From: Microbispora hainanensis | Lineage (GTDB): Bacteria; Actinomycetota; Actinomycetes; Streptosporangiales; Streptosporangiaceae | Direction of reading: 5' to 3' | Length of the DNA: 64,000 nt | Assembly (NCBI RefSeq): GCF_036186745.1 | Contig: NZ_CP108086.1 | Location: forward strand, 248,001 to 312,000 | Shown here: piece by piece, positions 61,785-64,000 of the stretch | Position numbering within the stretch: position 1 is the stretch's first letter | Layout of the letters: every line of letters begins with the position of its first letter | Translations under genes and position numbers: made by a program | The notes under the pieces: model-generated | Database searches by the model: none | Seen by the model: only the letters and a program-made list of their open reading frames with translations | What the model was told of the DNA's origin: nothing

Positions 61785-63185
61785 ATGGCGGGCCGGCACA
61801 TGCCTTTGCCTCTACGCCCGCGCTCGATCCAGGCGCAGACCGCCCTGATGAGCGCGGTCCTGTCCCTCATCGTCCTCACGGTGATCGGGTTCGGCCTCGA
61901 CCTCGCCATCCGCAGCCGGATCCACAGCCATCTCTTCATCGAGACCCAGCGGGTCGCGACCGACTGGATCGCCGGGATGGGCCCCAACGGCGTCCCCGAG
62001 CCGCCGGCCGGCCACGCGGACCTGGTGCAGCTCGTCGACTCCCGCAACCGGGTGATCACCGCGAGCCGGGCGGCGAGCGGCCAGGCCCCGCTGACGTCCC
62101 CCTTCCCCGGGGGCGAGGACCGGCTGCAGTACCGCATCGAGTGCCCCGACGGCGACCGGTGCATCGTGCTCACCGCCGTACGGGTCCTGCCGGTGCAGTC
62201 CCGGCTGTTCTGGGGCGGCGAGCCCCACGCCGTGTACGCGGGGAGGGCCGAGCCCGGCCTCCTGGCCACGCATCGGCTGGAACTGTTCATCGCGATCGGA
62301 GTTTTGATGATGACCGCCGGATGGACCTGGGCGAGCTGGCGTGCCACAGGCCGCACGCTGCGTCCGGTCAGAGAGATCCGCGAGAAGGTGACCGAGATCA
62401 GCGTGCGCGACCTCAGCCTGCGCGTTCCCCAGCCGCCCGGGCGCGACGAGATCGCCGAGCTCGCGCGGGCCTCCAACAGCTTCCTCGACCGCCTCGACGT
62501 CTCGGTGCGTCAGCAGCGGCACTTCGCCTCGATGGTCTCCCACGAGCTGCGGACCCCGCTCGCCGGGCTGCGCACGCAACTTGAGGAGGCTCTGCTCTAC
62601 CGTGAGGACACCGACCCCTACGAGACGATCCGTACGGCGGTGCGGACCACCGAGCGGTGCCAGGCGATCATCGACGAGATGCTCACGGTCGCCCGGGTCC
62701 GCACGTCCGCGGCGGCGGAACACGAGCCGGTGGACCTCGCGGCGATCGCACGCGAGGAGGCCGCCGCCCGCACGAACGGCGTGCCCGTGCACGTGCACGT
62801 CGAGGCCGAAGACGAGGTGACCGTCCTCGGCAACCGGGTCCAGCTGTGCGGCGTGCTGACCAACCTGCTGGTCAACGCGCAGCGCCACGCCTGCAGCAAG
62901 GTCGACGTCATCGTCGGGCGGGCCGGGGACGACGCGGTCGTCACCGTGCTCGACGACGGCGACGGCATCGCGCCGGAGGACCGCGAGCGGGTCTTCGAGC
63001 CGTTCGTCCGCCTGAAGGACGGCCGCCGCCGCGACCCCAAGGGCACCGGGCTCGGCCTCGCCCTGTGCCGCCTCACGGCGGACGCGCACCATGGGACGCT
63101 GCGGATCGAGGACTCCCCGCGCGGGGCCCGCTTCGTCCTGCGCCTGCCGCTGCTCGCGAGCGCCAGGGCGCAGCTCACCCGGTGA
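61785..63185 (+). CDS. sensor histidine kinase (orphan)
   Basis: The protein has 466 residues from ATG 61785 (GGAGGGG upstream). Two membrane helices (ALMSAVLSLIVLTVIGFGLDL and LFIAIGVLMMTAGWTWASW, about 20-40 and 168-188) enclose an extracytoplasmic sensor of ~125 residues with two Cys (IECPDGDRCIVL) that could form a disulfide. A HAMP domain follows (LRPVREIREKVTEISVRDL), then the phospho-acceptor H253 in MVSHELRTPLAGLR, the N-box LTNLLVNAQRHA, and G-boxes DDGDGIAPEDRERVFEPF and GTGLGLALCRLTA. No response-regulator gene is adjacent in the window. Confidence 0.9.
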   Translation: MAGRHMPLPLRPRSIQAQTALMSAVLSLIVLTVIGFGLDLAIRSRIHSHLFIETQRVATDWIAGMGPNGVPEPPAGHADLVQLVDSRNRVITASRAASGQAPLTSPFPGGEDRLQYRIECPDGDRCIVLTAVRVLPVQSRLFWGGEPHAVYAGRAEPGLLATHRLELFIAIGVLMMTAGWTWASWRATGRTLRPVREIREKVTEISVRDLSLRVPQPPGRDEIAELARASNSFLDRLDVSVRQQRHFASMVSHELRTPLAGLRTQLEEALLYREDTDPYETIRTAVRTTERCQAIIDEMLTVARVRTSAAAEHEPVDLAAIAREEAAARTNGVPVHVHVEAEDEVTVLGNRVQLCGVLTNLLVNAQRHACSKVDVIVGRAGDDAVVTVLDDGDGIAPEDRERVFEPFVRLKDGRRRDPKGTGLGLALCRLTADAHHGTLRIEDSPRGARFVLRLPLLASARAQLTR

Positions 63186-63199
63186 CGCTCAGGTGACGC

Positions 63200-64000
63200 T
63201 TATCCGGTGATGCTTTGGGCGTCACCGGCCGCGGCCAGGGTCAACGCGAAGTCGCCGGAACTGTCGGTGTACCAGCGGCAGACCGCGAACCCGGCCCGGG
63301 ACAGCTCGTCGAGCATGCCCTCCCTGCGGAACTTGGCGCTGATCTCCGTACGCGTCTCCTCGCCCTCGGCGAACGGGATCGTGAGGCCGAGCGCCCTGAT
63401 CGGCACCTCCATGGGCCGAGTGGCCCGCAGCCGCATCTCGATCCACTCGTTGTCGTCGTCCCACAGCGCGACGTGCTCGAACGCCTCCGGCTCGAACCCG
63501 GCGTCCAGCTCCCGGTTGAGCACGCGCAGCACGTTGCGGTTGAAGGCGGCCGTCACCCCCTGCGGGTCGTCGTACGCCCTGACCAGGCGGGCGGGATCCT
63601 TCACCAGGTCGGCGCCGAGCAGCAGGGTGTCGCCCGGCCGCAGCGTGGCCCGCAGCTCCTTGAGGAACACCTCCCGCGCGGCGGGCGGGAGGTTGCCGAT
63701 CGTGCCGCCGAGGAACGCCACCAGCCGCCTGCCGGTCCTCGGCAGCAGCGCCAGGTGCTGTTCGAAGTCGGCACGCACCGGCCGCACGTCCAGGCCGGGA
63801 TAGCGTACGGCGAGCCGCCCGGCCGCCGCCTCCAGCGTGACGGCGTCCACGTCGACCGGCGTGTAGGCCCGCAGCGTGCCCGCGTTGGCCAGCGCGTCGA
63901 GCAGCAGCACGGTCTTCTCGCTCGTGCCCGAGCCCAGCTCGACGAGCGTGTCGGCCCGGCTGAGGCCGGCGACGTCGACGGCGCGGCGGCGCAGGATCTC
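63200..64000 (-). CDS. egtD: L-histidine N-alpha-methyltransferase, 5' part beyond window
   Basis: The frame is open to the right edge, 266 codons plus stop; roughly the first 50-60 residues lie outside. The visible N-terminal part reads VDVAGLSRADTLVELGSGTSEKT (SAM motif of EgtD), followed by YTPVDVDAVTLEAAAGRL, VAFLGGTIGNLPPAAR, LGADLVKDPARLVRAYDD, NRNVLRVLNRELDAGF and the substrate-binding region IEMRLRATRP, with FRREGMLDELSRAGF near the end. EgtD makes hercynine (trimethylhistidine) for ergothioneine. The other egt genes would be expected just outside the window. Confidence 0.92.
   Translation of the reverse strand, partial: EILRRRAVDVAGLSRADTLVELGSGTSEKTVLLLDALANAGTLRAYTPVDVDAVTLEAAAGRLAVRYPGLDVRPVRADFEQHLALLPRTGRRLVAFLGGTIGNLPPAAREVFLKELRATLRPGDTLLLGADLVKDPARLVRAYDDPQGVTAAFNRNVLRVLNRELDAGFEPEAFEHVALWDDDNEWIEMRLRATRPMEVPIRALGLTIPFAEGEETRTEISAKFRREGMLDELSRAGFAVCRWYTDSSGDFALTLAAAGDAQSITG

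Overview
The window is about 72% G+C, with strong third-position G/C bias, GTG starts, GGAGG ribosome sites and many 4-nt ATGA/GTGA gene overlaps. Gene content (EgtD, SPW-repeat protein, secreted M14 peptidase, LAL and NB-ARC regulators, modular type I PKS) points to a filamentous actinomycete. Streptomycetaceae or Streptosporangiaceae are my guess; the sequence alone does not settle the family.

Layout. (1) 1-6.3 kb: a cut-off secreted Pro-rich protein and a DUF4239 membrane protein, an atypical SDR, a secreted zinc carboxypeptidase with an inserted domain, a small exported protein and an SPW-repeat membrane protein. (2) 6.5-12.1 kb: a choline/betaine-type catabolic unit (Rieske ferredoxin, ferredoxin reductase, IclR regulator, BetA, BetB); a shared TTGCGCATA motif in two promoters suggests one IclR regulon. 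(3) 12.1-19.1 kb: hydrolase/MarR divergent pair with a clear operator, Mut7-C protein, MerR regulator with a perfect palindrome upstream, DUF6461-like protein, PCMT-like methyltransferase, FMN-dependent 2-hydroxyacid oxidase. (4) 19.2-30.5 kb: a nine-gene leftward operon plus two divergent genes for an ADP-heptose-based, probably carbamoylated glycan (GmhA, GmhB, HldE-type kinase/adenylyltransferase, five glycosyltransferases, carbamoyltransferase, two SDR-type enzymes).

(5) 30.8-59.8 kb is the most unusual part: a small biosynthetic cluster. A leftward operon from 41.1 kb encodes a KAS III-like enzyme, an ATP-grasp ligase, a type III PLP decarboxylase, a discrete acyl carrier protein, a Cys-less KAS III-like protein, a half-size and a full-size acyl-CoA-dehydrogenase-like protein, a holo-ACP synthase and a DrrAB-type exporter. 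Divergent from it are a free-standing condensation-domain protein and a 4054-residue PKS: KSQ-AT0-ACP / KS-AT(malonyl)-KR(A1)-ACP / KS-AT0-DH-KR(B)-ACP, with no thioesterase. The ligase, ACP and decarboxylase form the same trio as BtrJ/BtrI/BtrK of butirosin biosynthesis (glutamyl-ACP to 4-aminobutyryl-ACP). My reading is that an amino-acyl starter is made on the discrete ACP, moved to the PKS by the KAS III-like protein, extended twice with malonyl units delivered by one working AT, and released by the condensation-domain protein. A LuxR-type and a large LAL regulator flank the PKS. Two inverted GGGGTTT(T)CCC motifs sit symmetrically in the divergent promoter, and an exact CebR-type palindrome lies upstream of the LAL gene, hinting at control by cello-oligosaccharides.

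(6) 59.8-64 kb: DUF6789-like membrane protein, DedA protein, a decayed FtsX-type permease fragment, an orphan histidine kinase and the 3' part of egtD.

No rRNA, tRNA, CRISPR array, insertion sequence or integrase was recognised.
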